Positions 37,064 through 46,396 of a DNA stretch of 64,000 nt are shown one piece after another. This DNA is from Ketobacter sp. MCCC 1A13808 (lineage in GTDB: Bacteria; Pseudomonadota; Gammaproteobacteria; Pseudomonadales; Ketobacteraceae). A model generated the notes under the pieces. That model was not told where the DNA came from. It made no database searches and worked only from the letters and a program-made list of their open reading frames with translations. A program made the position numbers and the translations under genes. Numbering within the stretch: position 1 is the stretch's first letter; each line of letters starts with the position of its first letter. The DNA is taken from contig NZ_VRKW01000002.1 of assembly GCF_009746715.1 (NCBI RefSeq), forward strand, positions 186,001 to 250,000, given 5' to 3'.

Positions 37064-38320
37064 ATGAAAACAAGCATTCGCCGGCTCCACTTTCTCGCAG
37101 TGTCTGCCTTATATTTTCTACTTCTATTCTGTCCTCCCAAAATTTATGCGGATGACGATCTGGCCTACCAGCTCGACTACAACCTCGAGTTCCTTCCCGC
37201 TAGCGGCCAAGCAGCCGTCACGATCACCATTGATAAAGGTCAACTGATCCACAACGTGCGTTTTAAAAATCTGCCCGACCGGTATTCGGATATTGAGGCT
37301 GACGGAAAGCTGTCAGTGTCGAAATCCGAGGTACGTTGGCAACCAGCCGATTCGAAGTCCCGCTTATCTCTGAAAGTAAAAATAGCCCACGAACGTGATC
37401 CCGGTGAATTCGATGCCATGATCACCAAAAACTGGGCGATCTTTCGTGGTGATGATATTTTCCCGGCCGCCAAAACGGAATTTGTTAACGGCGCGTACTC
37501 CCTCGCCACACTGAACGTGACGTTGCCATCCGGTTGGACCAGTATCGAAACCGGCTGGCCGCGAAAAAAAGGCAACACCTTCCGTATTCACAACCCGGAT
37601 CGCAAATTTGATCGCCCTACTGGGTGGATGATTGCAGGCGCACTCGGAACGCGACGAGCTAAAGTCCGCAAAACCTCCATCGCTATCAGCGCGCCCAGGG
37701 GCAGCGATATGCGCCGCATGGATGCGCTGACATTTTTTAATTTTGTTTGGCCTGAGCTTAAAAATGCGTTTAAGGAAACACCTGAAAAATTGCTGGTGGT
37801 GGGTATGGATGACCCCATGTGGCGAGGTGGACTTTCCGGTTCAAATTCACTTTTCCTGCACTCAGACCGGCCCATAGTCAGTGAGAACGGCACCAGTCCT
37901 TTACTGCATGAACTCACCCATATGGTTACACGTATAAGCGGCACCAAAACGGACGCTGGCAATGATGACTGGATAGCGGAAGGACTCGCCGAATTTTATT
38001 CTTTCGAGCTTATATACCGCGCCGGAGGCATGACCGACAAGCGTCGGCAGACGATAATATCCAAGCTAGACAAATGGGGAGAGAATATTAAATGCCTGCG
38101 CCAGAAAAACGCCTCGGGCGCTACCACCGCCCGGGCGGTGGTATTGCTGGACGAACTGGATAAAGAAATCCGGCGTCGCAGTAAAGATAAATATTCTATC
38201 GATCATGTTACTCGCGAGCTGATGACCAAGCGCAAAGTATCTCTGGGCGACCTGGAAGAATCAGTGGAGGGATTAATCGGCTCCAAATCCAAAACCCTGC
38301 GTTCCTCTCTACTCCAATAA
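37064..38320 (+). CDS. Secreted gluzincin-type metallopeptidase-like protein
   Basis: 418 residues. Signal peptide about 1-29 ending at KIYA. The first half is beta-rich (about 35-200), like the N-terminal domain of M1/M61 peptidases. Zinc site: HELTH at 282-286 and a glutamate at 306 in DWIAEGLAEF, the gluzincin HExxH...E arrangement with 19 residues between, close to the 18 of M1. It probably cuts peptides in the periplasm or outside, substrate unknown. The C terminus is shorter than in M1 aminopeptidases, and the GAMEN-type exopeptidase motif was not found. Convergent with the next hydrolase. Confidence 0.7.
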   Translation: MKTSIRRLHFLAVSALYFLLLFCPPKIYADDDLAYQLDYNLEFLPASGQAAVTITIDKGQLIHNVRFKNLPDRYSDIEADGKLSVSKSEVRWQPADSKSRLSLKVKIAHERDPGEFDAMITKNWAIFRGDDIFPAAKTEFVNGAYSLATLNVTLPSGWTSIETGWPRKKGNTFRIHNPDRKFDRPTGWMIAGALGTRRAKVRKTSIAISAPRGSDMRRMDALTFFNFVWPELKNAFKETPEKLLVVGMDDPMWRGGLSGSNSLFLHSDRPIVSENGTSPLLHELTHMVTRISGTKTDAGNDDWIAEGLAEFYSFELIYRAGGMTDKRRQTIISKLDKWGENIKCLRQKNASGATTARAVVLLDELDKEIRRRSKDKYSIDHVTRELMTKRKVSLGDLEESVEGLIGSKSKTLRSSLLQ

Positions 38321-38329
38321 GCATAAGCG

Positions 38330-39784
38330 CTACGGAATGTCAGCGGCCTGCGCTCCGGCAATGGCTTCTTTATGATCCGCAGGCAAAAGAAACCCGGCCT
38401 CCAGCGCCGCGTCTGCAGCTTGCGTGAATTTGGATACATAGTCTTGATGGGTGGGATAAAGTGCGTTCAGCTTAGCTTGATCGAAGGGAACTGTATTGCC
38501 TAGAAAAGGGCATGCAAAGGCATTCACAAACCAATTCCCGCTACCGATTACACCGTAATTGGCATAATTATGAGTTGCGATAGCGGCCTCCAGGTCGGGC
38601 AGTCGAATACCACCCAGGGCGTTACCGTTGGCGTCACGGGAAACTTTCAGGTTTTTGTACTCAATACGCGTTGAGTGCGCCGGAGCCTGCCCGTCGGAGG
38701 CCCATTTGGCCAGACCGGACAGTGCTGCATTCACAACGTAATGCTGGGGAACTTTGTTTAGCGAATTTTTACAAACCAACTCAATCGAGCCCAGCTGCGG
38801 CCAATCACGCTGATATTGCGGTAGCAGGTTACTGACACCGTAATCATCATAATGGGATGCTCCCGGTATTTCCCAAGTCCGTAAATATTCCGTGTCATCC
38901 TGTCTGGCTAAACGGAATAAAAACATAAACACGTCCTGTTCTGTTTCCAGCTGCAACACCTTCAACCGATTATCCGCCCGGATAAACACTTTGCTCGGTG
39001 AAAGCATACTGATACCATTTTTCAGTGGAGCTGAAAGTGCAAACCGCGAATACAGCAATATACCATCGTAAACCTGCAAAGCGGGTTCCTGAAAGGCGTT
39101 CACATACGTGGTCAATCTGATGGCCGACTGGGATTCACCCACTCCGAGCACCGTGGTGGCCGTTAGTCCGCCGAGCACCGTTTCCGGCTGACGACGAACC
39201 GCCTGTGCCACCTGCGAGAATATATCGTAAGACAAGCCATCGCTGTTTAACCGCAAATCACCATAGCGTTCCCTATCCCAGGTTTTCAGTGCAGTCACAC
39301 CCAGGGTTTGTGCACTTACACCAATCCAGACATACCCTTCACGCAACAACTCCTGATGGGATTGAGCCCAAATCACATCGACATCCATAAATGCGGTGTT
39401 ATTGAACCACTCTATAACAACAGTGCCATTGAACTTTTCGGGATTAGCGGGCCGCCGGACCAACAGGCGCGTCGCATAGGGTAAATCCGCTTGAGAAATT
39501 TGAATACCCCATTCGCCATCACTACGCCATCGTCCGCTTTTTTTGTAAGTATTCGCGGTTCCGGAAATCATGAATTCTTCTTCGACGTAATCGTAAGCAG
39601 CAAGATCCAAGGGTGAAGCCACAAAAGCGTGTTGTTTGGTGCCAGCATCTTCAGCTATGGGTGTGACTACCGCATCCGGCACTCGAATGTCAGCAAAAGC
39701 CGACGGGGTTAGTAAAAGTAAGACGTAGATGACCGACAAAAAAAACGGACGGAGGATTGAAAAGAAAAGGGAGCTCAATCGCAT
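38330..39784 (-). CDS. Secreted alpha/beta hydrolase domain protein (Abhydrolase_10-like)
   Basis: 484 residues. Signal peptide about 1-31 ending SAFA. Core features: VVIEWFNNTAFMDVDVIWAQ, YVWIGVSAQTLGV, the nucleophile elbow GVGESQSAIRL and the late H in IPGASHYDDYGV. These match the family annotated alpha/beta hydrolase domain, around 450-500 residues. Substrate unknown; relatives occur in hydrocarbon- and steroid-using bacteria. Single gene with a gap of about 210 bases to the next gene upstream. Confidence 0.8.
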   Translation of the reverse strand: MRLSSLFFSILRPFFLSVIYVLLLLTPSAFADIRVPDAVVTPIAEDAGTKQHAFVASPLDLAAYDYVEEEFMISGTANTYKKSGRWRSDGEWGIQISQADLPYATRLLVRRPANPEKFNGTVVIEWFNNTAFMDVDVIWAQSHQELLREGYVWIGVSAQTLGVTALKTWDRERYGDLRLNSDGLSYDIFSQVAQAVRRQPETVLGGLTATTVLGVGESQSAIRLTTYVNAFQEPALQVYDGILLYSRFALSAPLKNGISMLSPSKVFIRADNRLKVLQLETEQDVFMFLFRLARQDDTEYLRTWEIPGASHYDDYGVSNLLPQYQRDWPQLGSIELVCKNSLNKVPQHYVVNAALSGLAKWASDGQAPAHSTRIEYKNLKVSRDANGNALGGIRLPDLEAAIATHNYANYGVIGSGNWFVNAFACPFLGNTVPFDQAKLNALYPTHQDYVSKFTQAADAALEAGFLLPADHKEAIAGAQAADIP

Positions 39785-39995
39785 AATGCGTTCCTGTAGT
39801 ATTTATTATTATATTAATTATCTGTCGTGATCAGCGTTAACCGTTCACTGTTGATTACAGTCCTCGCTACCAAGGTTAAATGTCAAGGCCACAGCATAGA
39901 AGTGTGCGCCTACAATCAAAATGGATTGCCCCTTTAGTTGATAACAGCGGTTGGCCCTGCTCACTTTTAGCGGCACATAAGCCCATCACACCAGC

Positions 39996-40805
39996 CTATT
40001 TCGCAGCCTCCACGATACGTTCAAACAGCGATTGCCATTCAGGATGGTGCGGAAGTAGGAATTGTTCAGAAACCACGTGGGAAAGAGCCTGTGCATCCAA
40101 TACCTGTTTAACCGCGGGATGGCCCTTCTTACGTATAGAAAAACGATTATTCAGGAGCGCATAACGGGTTTCCCGAGTCACGCGAGCCATCATTAAGTTG
40201 CGCCGGAATTTAGAATCCGGGTGACCTGAGGTATACCAGTTCGCGACCTCAAAATCGATGGGCTCCTGCGGTGAATCGGCAACATCATACGCCGACAGCC
40301 AGCGACCACTAATCAAAACGTCCACCCGGTAGCCATGCTTGTGTTCAATTATCCGGAATACTTCGTGATTGGTCGTTTGCGCTTCGCTTGTTCCGAACCG
40401 AAGGGGGCGAGGAATAACCAACCCGCCAAATCCAACATCAGCAAGAAACACATCATCATTAATTCTAACGCGCAAAACCATGTGGGTTCGCGGCCCGGCG
40501 ACCCCATTCTCTGGCTGCTTCCATGTGACCCTCGCCAGCAATGGATCCACCTGAAAGCCAATCTCATGCAGCACCTTCATAAACAAATTATTGTGCTCGA
40601 AGCAATAACCACCCCGGCCTTGCGCTAGTAGCTTTTTTTCTATTGCCTCGGGCTTAAGATCAACATCAAGTCCGAGCAATACGTCGATGTTTTCAAAGGG
40701 TATAACCGAAGCATGAAGTTGCTGTAACTTTTCAAGCGTTGCCAGCGAAATCGACGGATCTTCTGCATAACCAATGCGGGTAAAATAATTTTGTAAATTG
40801 TTCAA
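39996..40805 (-). CDS. Arylamine N-acetyltransferase
   Basis: 269 residues. Catalytic triad C68 (RGGYCFEHN), H108 (RTHMVLRV) and D123 (LADVGFGG), the exact NAT arrangement; PFENIDVLLG near residue 40 is another hallmark. It transfers acetyl from acetyl-CoA to arylamines or hydrazines in the cytoplasm. In some bacteria NAT-like enzymes close polyketide rings (rifamycin), but nothing here links it to the synthase 25 kb away. Transcribed alone, divergent from OsmC. Confidence 0.95.
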   Translation of the reverse strand: MNNLQNYFTRIGYAEDPSISLATLEKLQQLHASVIPFENIDVLLGLDVDLKPEAIEKKLLAQGRGGYCFEHNNLFMKVLHEIGFQVDPLLARVTWKQPENGVAGPRTHMVLRVRINDDVFLADVGFGGLVIPRPLRFGTSEAQTTNHEVFRIIEHKHGYRVDVLISGRWLSAYDVADSPQEPIDFEVANWYTSGHPDSKFRRNLMMARVTRETRYALLNNRFSIRKKGHPAVKQVLDAQALSHVVSEQFLLPHHPEWQSLFERIVEAAK

Positions 40806-40900
40806 AAGTCTATCCCCATTTTAATACGGAACTTTACTGCAGACCCGCACCCTAAGAAGTCCAGGCTAACCTGGGAAACATTCGAATATGGAGGCACATG

Positions 40901-41314
40901 ATGAATCGCATAGCTAATGCTACATGGAAAGGAAACCTGAAAGAAGGCATAGGCACATTCGGTGTCGGGAGCGGGGCCTTTGACGAGCAGAAATTCGGAT
41001 TCCGAACCCGTTTCGAAGATGAGCCCGGCACTAACCCCGAGGAATTAATAGCAGCCGCGCACGCGAGCTGTTTCAGTATGGCCTTTTCTGCACAACTCGG
41101 TGAGCGGGATATTACGCCGGAATCGGTGAACACCAAAGTAACGATCACCTTCGAAAATATGGAACTGACCAAAAGCGCCTTGGTAACCACTGTGAATGCG
41201 CCAGGTGCAGATAAGTCGAAGATAGAAGAAGCAGCCGAAGCAGCCAAATCCGGTTGCCCGATTTCGAAAGTTTTGAATCTTGAAGTAACGCTCAATTTAA
41301 CCGTCAATAACTAA
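40901..41314 (+). CDS. osmC: OsmC-family hydroperoxide reductase
   Basis: 137 residues from the second of two adjacent ATGs (GGAGG 6 bases upstream). The two peroxidatic/resolving cysteines lie in AHASCFSMAF and SGCPISKVL, the standard spacing for OsmC. It reduces organic hydroperoxides with thiol (often lipoyl) reductants in the cytoplasm. The start is MNRIANATWKGNLKEGIGT. A strong hairpin follows the stop. Confidence 0.93.
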   Translation: MNRIANATWKGNLKEGIGTFGVGSGAFDEQKFGFRTRFEDEPGTNPEELIAAAHASCFSMAFSAQLGERDITPESVNTKVTITFENMELTKSALVTTVNAPGADKSKIEEAAEAAKSGCPISKVLNLEVTLNLTVNN

Positions 41315-41324
41315 ATGATCGCTA

Positions 41325-41356
41325 CAGTGAACCTGCGCTGCACAGCAGGTTCACTG
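41325..41356. terminator. Perfect 12-bp hairpin after osmC
   Basis: CAGTGAACCTGC at 41325-41336 pairs with GCAGGTTCACTG at 41345-41356 around an 8-base loop. No T run follows; it could act as a Rho-assisted terminator or protect the transcript end. Confidence 0.5.
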
Positions 41357-41822
41357 CCTAACTCTCACCATCGCTCCCCCCACCATCGTTCCCCCACCAA
41401 ACGCCTTCCCCCCGACTGAACCCTGTCAAAAAATACACAACGAAATGGGCGCATAACCTGTGTTTTACTCACTCAAAAAACAACGAAATCTATAGATTCA
41501 TCGAAGTTTTTCTTTCTTATACAAAGGACCGACCGGTCACTTTTTTTGACGTCGTATTCGATGCATTCCAACACGCTGCTCCCGACACAAAACCGAAATC
41601 GGGCGGCGTGCAATTTAGGCCAATTTTAGATTGGAAATAGCAATATCAAGAAAATAAATGAATATTTAGATATTTTTCCGGTGCTGTTCCAACGAATCGT
41701 TTAAAGAGCTGAGCTAAGGTGCAGATAGGTAATTTTTCATAGTTGTAGTTTTGAATCCTTACCTGCTTAGGAATTACCAAAAAAATCATAACTACCAATT
41801 AAGCCTTTGAAGGAGTTTTTTT
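41357..41822. other. Long gene-free leader before the secreted hydrolase
   Basis: 466 bases without a credible gene. It holds a two-copy 15-base tandem repeat (CACCATCGYTCCCCC, 41366-41395), a perfect palindrome AATCTATAGATT (41487-41498) and GACCGGTC (41531-41538) of the kind bound by TetR-type repressors. The rest becomes A/T rich toward the hydrolase. It probably carries that gene's promoter and regulatory sites. Confidence 0.4.
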
Positions 41823-42533
41823 ATGACGTTTACAAAATTAGCAAAGCATGCGTGCATGTACGCAGCGTTAACATCAGGCGTAGCACTGTCCGGTGCAGCA
41901 TTCGCGGTTGAACCCGGTGACGGTGGTGGCGGTAGCAGTTGTAGCGTTAGCCGTGAAACAGGGTCAGGCGCAGTATTCTATGTACCTCGCGGTGGCAACG
42001 GCACTTACAACATTTTAGGATGGGGTAACGGTACTGGTGGTACGTCAAGTACTTACCGTAGCCTGTTAACCGCCGCAGCGGAAGAATGTGTTTTGGTAGC
42101 GGCCGCAACCACCTCTAATTCCGGCAGCGGAAGAGAAGTCGAAAGCGCCGTGAATCAAGCAAAAAGCCGATACAGCAGTATCGTCGGATCCGATCCCAAA
42201 GTTTGTACCTCCGGCCACTCACAAGGTGGCGGTGGCTCTTTCAACGCGGCAAACCGTCTTGATGCAGATTGCGTTATCGCCGTTCAGCCAGACACTATCT
42301 ATACCACTCAAATTGACCGTCCGGTAGCGAGTGACGTTGATGTCGTTTGTATCTTCACCACCGGTGACGTTCTAGCACCGGCATCGCCGTTCAACGCCTC
42401 AAACTGCCGGCGTAATTCCACTAAATACACTCAGGAAACCGGCTCTGGTACGCACTTCGCTCCCGTTTCCGGTTCTGGTGGCGATGCAGGCCGATATATG
42501 CGTGAATATATCAACCGTTGGTTGGTTAATTAA
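41823..42533 (+). CDS. Secreted alpha/beta hydrolase, paralogue A
   Basis: 236 residues. Signal peptide about 1-28 (ends AAFA) followed by a glycine/serine linker. The body resembles small secreted hydrolases of the cutinase/PET-hydrolase-like superfamily: YNILGWGNGTGG, EECVLVAAATTSNSGSGRE, the nucleophile CTSGHSQGGGG, a likely acid in CIFTTGDVLAP and a histidine in GTHFAP. Six cysteines in the mature part could form disulfides. GAAGGAG precedes the ATG. The substrate is not known; an extracellular ester or polyester is plausible. A near-identical paralogue lies in the opposite direction at 45203-45913. Confidence 0.75.
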   Translation: MTFTKLAKHACMYAALTSGVALSGAAFAVEPGDGGGGSSCSVSRETGSGAVFYVPRGGNGTYNILGWGNGTGGTSSTYRSLLTAAAEECVLVAAATTSNSGSGREVESAVNQAKSRYSSIVGSDPKVCTSGHSQGGGGSFNAANRLDADCVIAVQPDTIYTTQIDRPVASDVDVVCIFTTGDVLAPASPFNASNCRRNSTKYTQETGSGTHFAPVSGSGGDAGRYMREYINRWLVN

Positions 42534-42555
42534 TTACGTTTAGAATCAGAACCAC

Positions 42556-42587
42556 AAAAACCTCAACCAGCACGGTTGGGGTTTTTT
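42556..42587 (+). terminator. Rho-independent terminator of hydrolase A
   Basis: AAAAACCTCAACC, loop AGCAC, GGTTGGGG and six T. The right arm and T run are identical over about 18 bases to the terminator of paralogue B. Confidence 0.85.
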
Positions 42588-42633
42588 ATTGGTTCGTATT
42601 TATCAATTAATTTCAGTTCTGCGAGGAAATCGA

Positions 42634-43401
42634 ATGAACAAATACACGAGCACCGTCGTAACACTAGCATTGCTGATCGGCGCCGCGCCCACAACATCCT
42701 ATGGGGAGCAACCCCAACCCATGGGTGCTGCGCAAGATGAGACATCAACCGAACAAGAACAGCAAGAATTCAAGACCCTGGATGAGCGCTTCAGTTACGC
42801 CTACGGTGCGGATTTGGCGCAAAGATTTAAAGAGGAGGGAATTAATCTGGATGTCGATATTCTGACTACAGCGATGCGGGATGTGTTACAGGGCGGCAGC
42901 ATGAAAATGCCGGATGGAGAAATCGTTGCAACCCTAGACCTCTATCAGAAAATTCACAGTAAAAGAAAAGAAGACGAACGAGCGGCGATCGGCGAGAAGA
43001 ATAAAAAAGCAGGTGAAGCGTTTTTAGCATCAAATGCTAAAAAAGAAGGGGTAACCGTCACCGAGAGCGGCTTACAATACAAGATTATCGAAGAAGGCAA
43101 CGGTAAAAATAAACCGACAGAAAACGATGAAGTAACAGTGCACTACCGGGGAACATTTATCGACGGCACTGAATTCGATAGTACACACAAACGCAATCAG
43201 GCCTACAGCCCCAAGGTCAATCAACTTATCCAGGGTTGGTCTGAAGCGCTGCAGTTAATGTCAGAGGGCGCCAAGTGGGAACTGTACATTCCAGCTGATA
43301 TTGCTTATGGCGAACAGGGCTCCGGACAATACGTGGGTCCGAATGCGGTGTTGATATTTGAAGTGGAATTACTTGAAATTAAAAAATCAGACAATACATG
43401 A
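42634..43401 (+). CDS. FKBP-type peptidyl-prolyl isomerase (Mip/FkpA-like)
   Basis: 255 residues from the ATG at 42634 with GAGGAAA upstream; a GTG at 42589 would place extra residues before the signal peptide. Signal peptide about 1-24. The helical dimerisation domain (about 45-135, charged) is followed by the FKBP domain (about 140-250): VTVHYRGTFIDGTEFDST, VNQLIQGWSEALQLM, WELYIPADIAYG. It catalyses proline isomerisation and chaperones periplasmic proteins. Convergent with the next thioesterase, 3 bases apart. Confidence 0.93.
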   Translation: MNKYTSTVVTLALLIGAAPTTSYGEQPQPMGAAQDETSTEQEQQEFKTLDERFSYAYGADLAQRFKEEGINLDVDILTTAMRDVLQGGSMKMPDGEIVATLDLYQKIHSKRKEDERAAIGEKNKKAGEAFLASNAKKEGVTVTESGLQYKIIEEGNGKNKPTENDEVTVHYRGTFIDGTEFDSTHKRNQAYSPKVNQLIQGWSEALQLMSEGAKWELYIPADIAYGEQGSGQYVGPNAVLIFEVELLEIKKSDNT

Positions 43402-43404
43402 GCC

Positions 43405-43848
43405 CTACCGTGTGTTCCGCCGCTGCAACGCCTCATCCCATCGGCGTTGTTCTTCATCAGTAGAAGGCACCAGCGGCGGCACCCGAGTAGGCTTGCCTGC
43501 GCCAGCCTTGTCCACTGCGACCATAGTGAAATAGCAGGAATTGGTGTGTCGCACACTGCCTGTCTCCAGATTTTCAGCTACCACCCGGATACCCACCTCC
43601 ATCGAAGTCCGACCGGTATAGTTAACTGCGGCCTTCAGCGACACCAATTCGCCGATCGCAATAGGCTCTTTGAATAGAACTTTATCCACTGAAAGGGTGA
43701 CAACGTAGGTGCCGCAATAACGCATGGCACAGGTGTAGGCGACTTTATCCAATAGCTTCAACAGCTCACCGCCGTGCATCTTGCCCCCAAAATTACTCAT
43801 ATCGGGGGTCACTAAAACGGTCATATCTATCGTGTGTTCACGAGGCAT
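43405..43848 (-). CDS. Acyl-CoA thioesterase, YciA-like hotdog
   Basis: 147 residues. Hotdog core with the catalytic region MSNFGGKMHGGELLKLLDKVAY (aspartate in the central helix), then VTLSVDKVLFKEPIAIGE and YTGRTSMEVGIRV. Length and blocks fit the YciA/acot-type hexamers that hydrolyse a range of acyl-CoAs. One of three acyl-CoA thioesterases in the window besides the synthase-linked one. Confidence 0.88.
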   Translation of the reverse strand: MPREHTIDMTVLVTPDMSNFGGKMHGGELLKLLDKVAYTCAMRYCGTYVVTLSVDKVLFKEPIAIGELVSLKAAVNYTGRTSMEVGIRVVAENLETGSVRHTNSCYFTMVAVDKAGAGKPTRVPPLVPSTDEEQRRWDEALQRRNTR

Positions 43849-43932
43849 GAATTTTCCCTACCATCAAGGCTGATCAGATCCTGATCCATTATCAACTAAA
43901 AGCGAGCAGATGAGTAGCCAGGCCTTCTGACG

Positions 43933-43953
43933 CCCTGTGCCCTGTGCCCTGTG
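43933..43953. repeat. Short tandem repeat, CCCTGTG x3
   Basis: Three perfect 7-base units in the 252-base gap before the GAPDH gene. Copy number may vary by slippage. No function is evident. Confidence 0.6.
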
Positions 43954-44100
43954 CCACGAGGAATTGCACTGCTCCCGATTATGTGGTGTAGTCTTCTGTA
44001 AGAACACGCAGCACCTCTTCTATATATTTCGGTCCTGTACCGGATACCATCACACGCTACAAACAAACTCCACAGCCGCAATTCAATCCAGGGGAAGATT

Positions 44101-45120
44101 ATGCTTAAAATAGCCATCAACGGGTTTGGAAGAATAGGAAAACTGACGTTCCGCAGTATTTTTGGAGATGACCGTTTCGAAGTGGTGGCAATCAACGATT
44201 TGACCGAGCCAAAGATGCTTGCCCAGCTTCTGAAATACGACAGTGTACAGGGCCCTTTTAGAGGGCATACCGTCGAAAGTGATGACCGGTCTCTTATCGT
44301 TGATGGCAAAAAAATTAAAATTCATAAAGAGCCCGACCCGCGAAAACTGCCGTGGGCCAGTTATGATGTTGATATCGTGCTGGAATGCACCGGCTTTTTC
44401 TGCTCTAAGGACAAGAGCCAGGCGCATATCGATGCAGGTGCTAAAAGGGTCCTTATTTCTGCACCTGCGGGAAAAGATCTTCCGACCATCGTCTACGGAG
44501 TCAATCATCAGACGCTGAAACAAGACGATCTCATTGTTTCCGGCGCATCCTGCACCACCAATTGCCTTGCGCCTATGGCCAAGGTTTTGAATGATTACCG
44601 GGAATTAAGAACCGGCTTCATGACAACGATACACGCGTATACGGGCGATCAGCTGATTGTTGACGGACCGCATCGCAACGGTGATTTCCGTCGTGCCAGA
44701 GCCGGCGCAATTAACATCGTCCCTAACTCGACCGGCGCGGCGAAAGCCATTGGGCTGGTGATACCCGAGCTAGACGGAAAGCTGATTGGATCAGCACAGC
44801 GAGTACCGGTTCCCACAGGCTCTATCACCATATTGGATGCAACGCTTAAAGACGACACCGAATCGGTTAGCGTCGACGGTATCAACCAAGCTATGAAAGA
44901 TGCCGCCAATGAATCCTTCGGTTACACCGATGAGGAACTGGTATCGAGCGATATAATCGGCACCCGTTTCGGCTCCCTGTTTGATGCCACCCAAACACTG
45001 TCTCAACGCTGCGGAACCAAAATTTATGAAGTGCGGGTAGTGTCTTGGTATGACAATGAAATGAGCTACGTATGCCAGTTAATAAGAACATTGGACCATA
45101 TCGGAAGCCTAATGAAGTGA
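44101..45120 (+). CDS. gap: Type I glyceraldehyde-3-phosphate dehydrogenase
   Basis: 339 residues. N-terminal [12 protein letters not shown] binds NAD(P); D33 (AINDLT) suggests NAD. Catalytic C151 in [12 protein letters not shown], with HAYTGDQ and phosphate-site residues [16 protein letters not shown]; the C-terminal WYDNEMSY is intact. It converts glyceraldehyde-3-phosphate to 1,3-bisphosphoglycerate. It stands alone between duplicated hydrolases, not in a glycolytic or Calvin operon. Confidence 0.95.
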   Translation: MLKIAINGFGRIGKLTFRSIFGDDRFEVVAINDLTEPKMLAQLLKYDSVQGPFRGHTVESDDRSLIVDGKKIKIHKEPDPRKLPWASYDVDIVLECTGFFCSKDKSQAHIDAGAKRVLISAPAGKDLPTIVYGVNHQTLKQDDLIVSGASCTTNCLAPMAKVLNDYRELRTGFMTTIHAYTGDQLIVDGPHRNGDFRRARAGAINIVPNSTGAAKAIGLVIPELDGKLIGSAQRVPVPTGSITILDATLKDDTESVSVDGINQAMKDAANESFGYTDEELVSSDIIGTRFGSLFDATQTLSQRCGTKIYEVRVVSWYDNEMSYVCQLIRTLDHIGSLMK

Positions 45121-45136
45121 ATATACACGGGGCAAT

Positions 45137-45166
45137 AAAAAACCCCAACCGTTGGGCCGGGGTTTT
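45137..45166. terminator. Bidirectional terminator between gap and hydrolase B
   Basis: AAAACCCC...GGGGTTTT stem with an inner CC/GG pair. On the minus strand it ends in GGTTGGGG and six T, the same right arm as the terminator of hydrolase A. Confidence 0.75.
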
Positions 45167-45202
45167 ACAAAGCTCGCTAACAAGCTCTGGATTCAGACGC
45201 GA

Positions 45203-45913
45203 TCAATCAACCAACCAACGATTAATATACTCTCGCATCTTGGTTCCGACTGCACCGCCACTGCCGGATATGGGTGTAAAATGCGTACCCGAAGTGGACT
45301 CCTGAGTGTAGCGGCTTGAGTTACGTCGGCAGTTTGAACCGTTCAACGGAAATGCAGGAGCTAACGTATCTGCGGAACTGAAGATGCAAACAACGTCCGT
45401 GTCGCTGGATACAGCGCGATCGATGCGTGTGGTAAACACGGTGTCAGGCTGGACGGCGATAACACAGTCGGCATCAAGCCGATTGGCCGCATTAAACGCA
45501 CCGCCACCACCTTGGGAGTGACCGGAGGTACAAACTTTGGGATTGGAACCGACGATGCTGCTGTACCGGCTCTTCGCTTGATTAACCGCACTTTCTACGG
45601 CTCTGCCATTGCCGGAACTGGAGGTGGTCGCGGCCGCCACCAAAACACATTCTTCCGCAGCAGCCGTTAGCAGGCCTCGGTAGGTACTTGAGAAACCACC
45701 GGTTCCATTTCCCCATCCAAGGATGTTATAGGTACCACTACCGCCACGGGGGACATAAAATACAGCGCCGGATCCAGATGCTCGGGTAACACTACAGCTA
45801 CTACCGCTGCCGCCACCTCCCGGTTGAAGAGCCGAGGCCGTACCGGATACAACAAGCCCCGACACCAGAGCTACAGAAATGCACGCGTGTTTTGCAATAT
45901 TTGATAATTTCAT
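45203..45913 (-). CDS. Secreted alpha/beta hydrolase, paralogue B
   Basis: 236 residues from the ATG at 45913 (AAAGGA 6 bases upstream). It differs from paralogue A at a minority of positions. Shared: AKHAC in the signal peptide, GSGAVFYVPRGG, YNILGWGNGTGG, KVCTSGHSQGGGG, LDADCVIAVQPDT and MREYINRWLV at the end. All six mature cysteines are kept. Differences cluster near the acid residue (CIFSSADTLAPAF versus CIFTTGDVLAPAS), which could alter specificity. It lies in inverted orientation to A, about 2.7 kb away, and shares its terminator arm, so the copy included the 3' flank. Confidence 0.75.
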   Translation of the reverse strand: MKLSNIAKHACISVALVSGLVVSGTASALQPGGGGSGSSCSVTRASGSGAVFYVPRGGSGTYNILGWGNGTGGFSSTYRGLLTAAAEECVLVAAATTSSSGNGRAVESAVNQAKSRYSSIVGSNPKVCTSGHSQGGGGAFNAANRLDADCVIAVQPDTVFTTRIDRAVSSDTDVVCIFSSADTLAPAFPLNGSNCRRNSSRYTQESTSGTHFTPISGSGGAVGTKMREYINRWLVD

Positions 45914-46396
45914 AAAAAATCCTTTTTTGAGACTCATCTGATCGTTCTTTGATGCCAGCGCCTGGAACCAGGAATTCCAAATTAACACCGCGAATACTTA
46001 ACGATCAGCACCTTAGCGCAGCTCAAAAAATGAATCTTCAGCGCAACTCTGAAAAGTTTCAAAAACCTTATTTTATTTCAGGAAAAGGCCTTTTCAATTT
46101 GATATCTGGCCTAATTAACCATTCATTTTTATAGATTTGTCAATATTTTTGCCAGCTTCAATAGCGTTTTCGCCGACATTCTACTGCGCTAATCTGTAAG
46201 CCAGGCTATCGGAATCGTACCCGTTCGCTTGTTGCTCGATTAGTAATGATGGGGTGTCTTCGATAAAGGGGACTCTACGCTGGGAGTGGTATACCCGTAC
46301 CAGTACACTTTATCTCTGTATGTTGGTCGGTAAAATCAGCAAACCGGTGACACGTTAGTCTCTCAGGTTTGCACCTATTGGCCCGTTTCAGAGCGT
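45914..46396. other. Gene-free stretch between hydrolase B and the PhnD-like gene
   Basis: 483 bases. It must carry the hydrolase B promoter in its left, A/T-rich part. No credible gene, RNA or longer repeat was seen. Confidence 0.4.

Noticed and set aside
39996-40805. Arylamine N-acetyltransferase as part of the polyketide pathway
   Set aside because: Some NATs close polyketide rings, but this gene is 19 kb away from the cluster, on its own and without the shared promoter motif.
41527-41538. GACCGACCGGTC as a definite TetR operator
   Set aside because: The palindrome core is only 8 bases and no TetR gene is in the window; mentioned only as a possible site.
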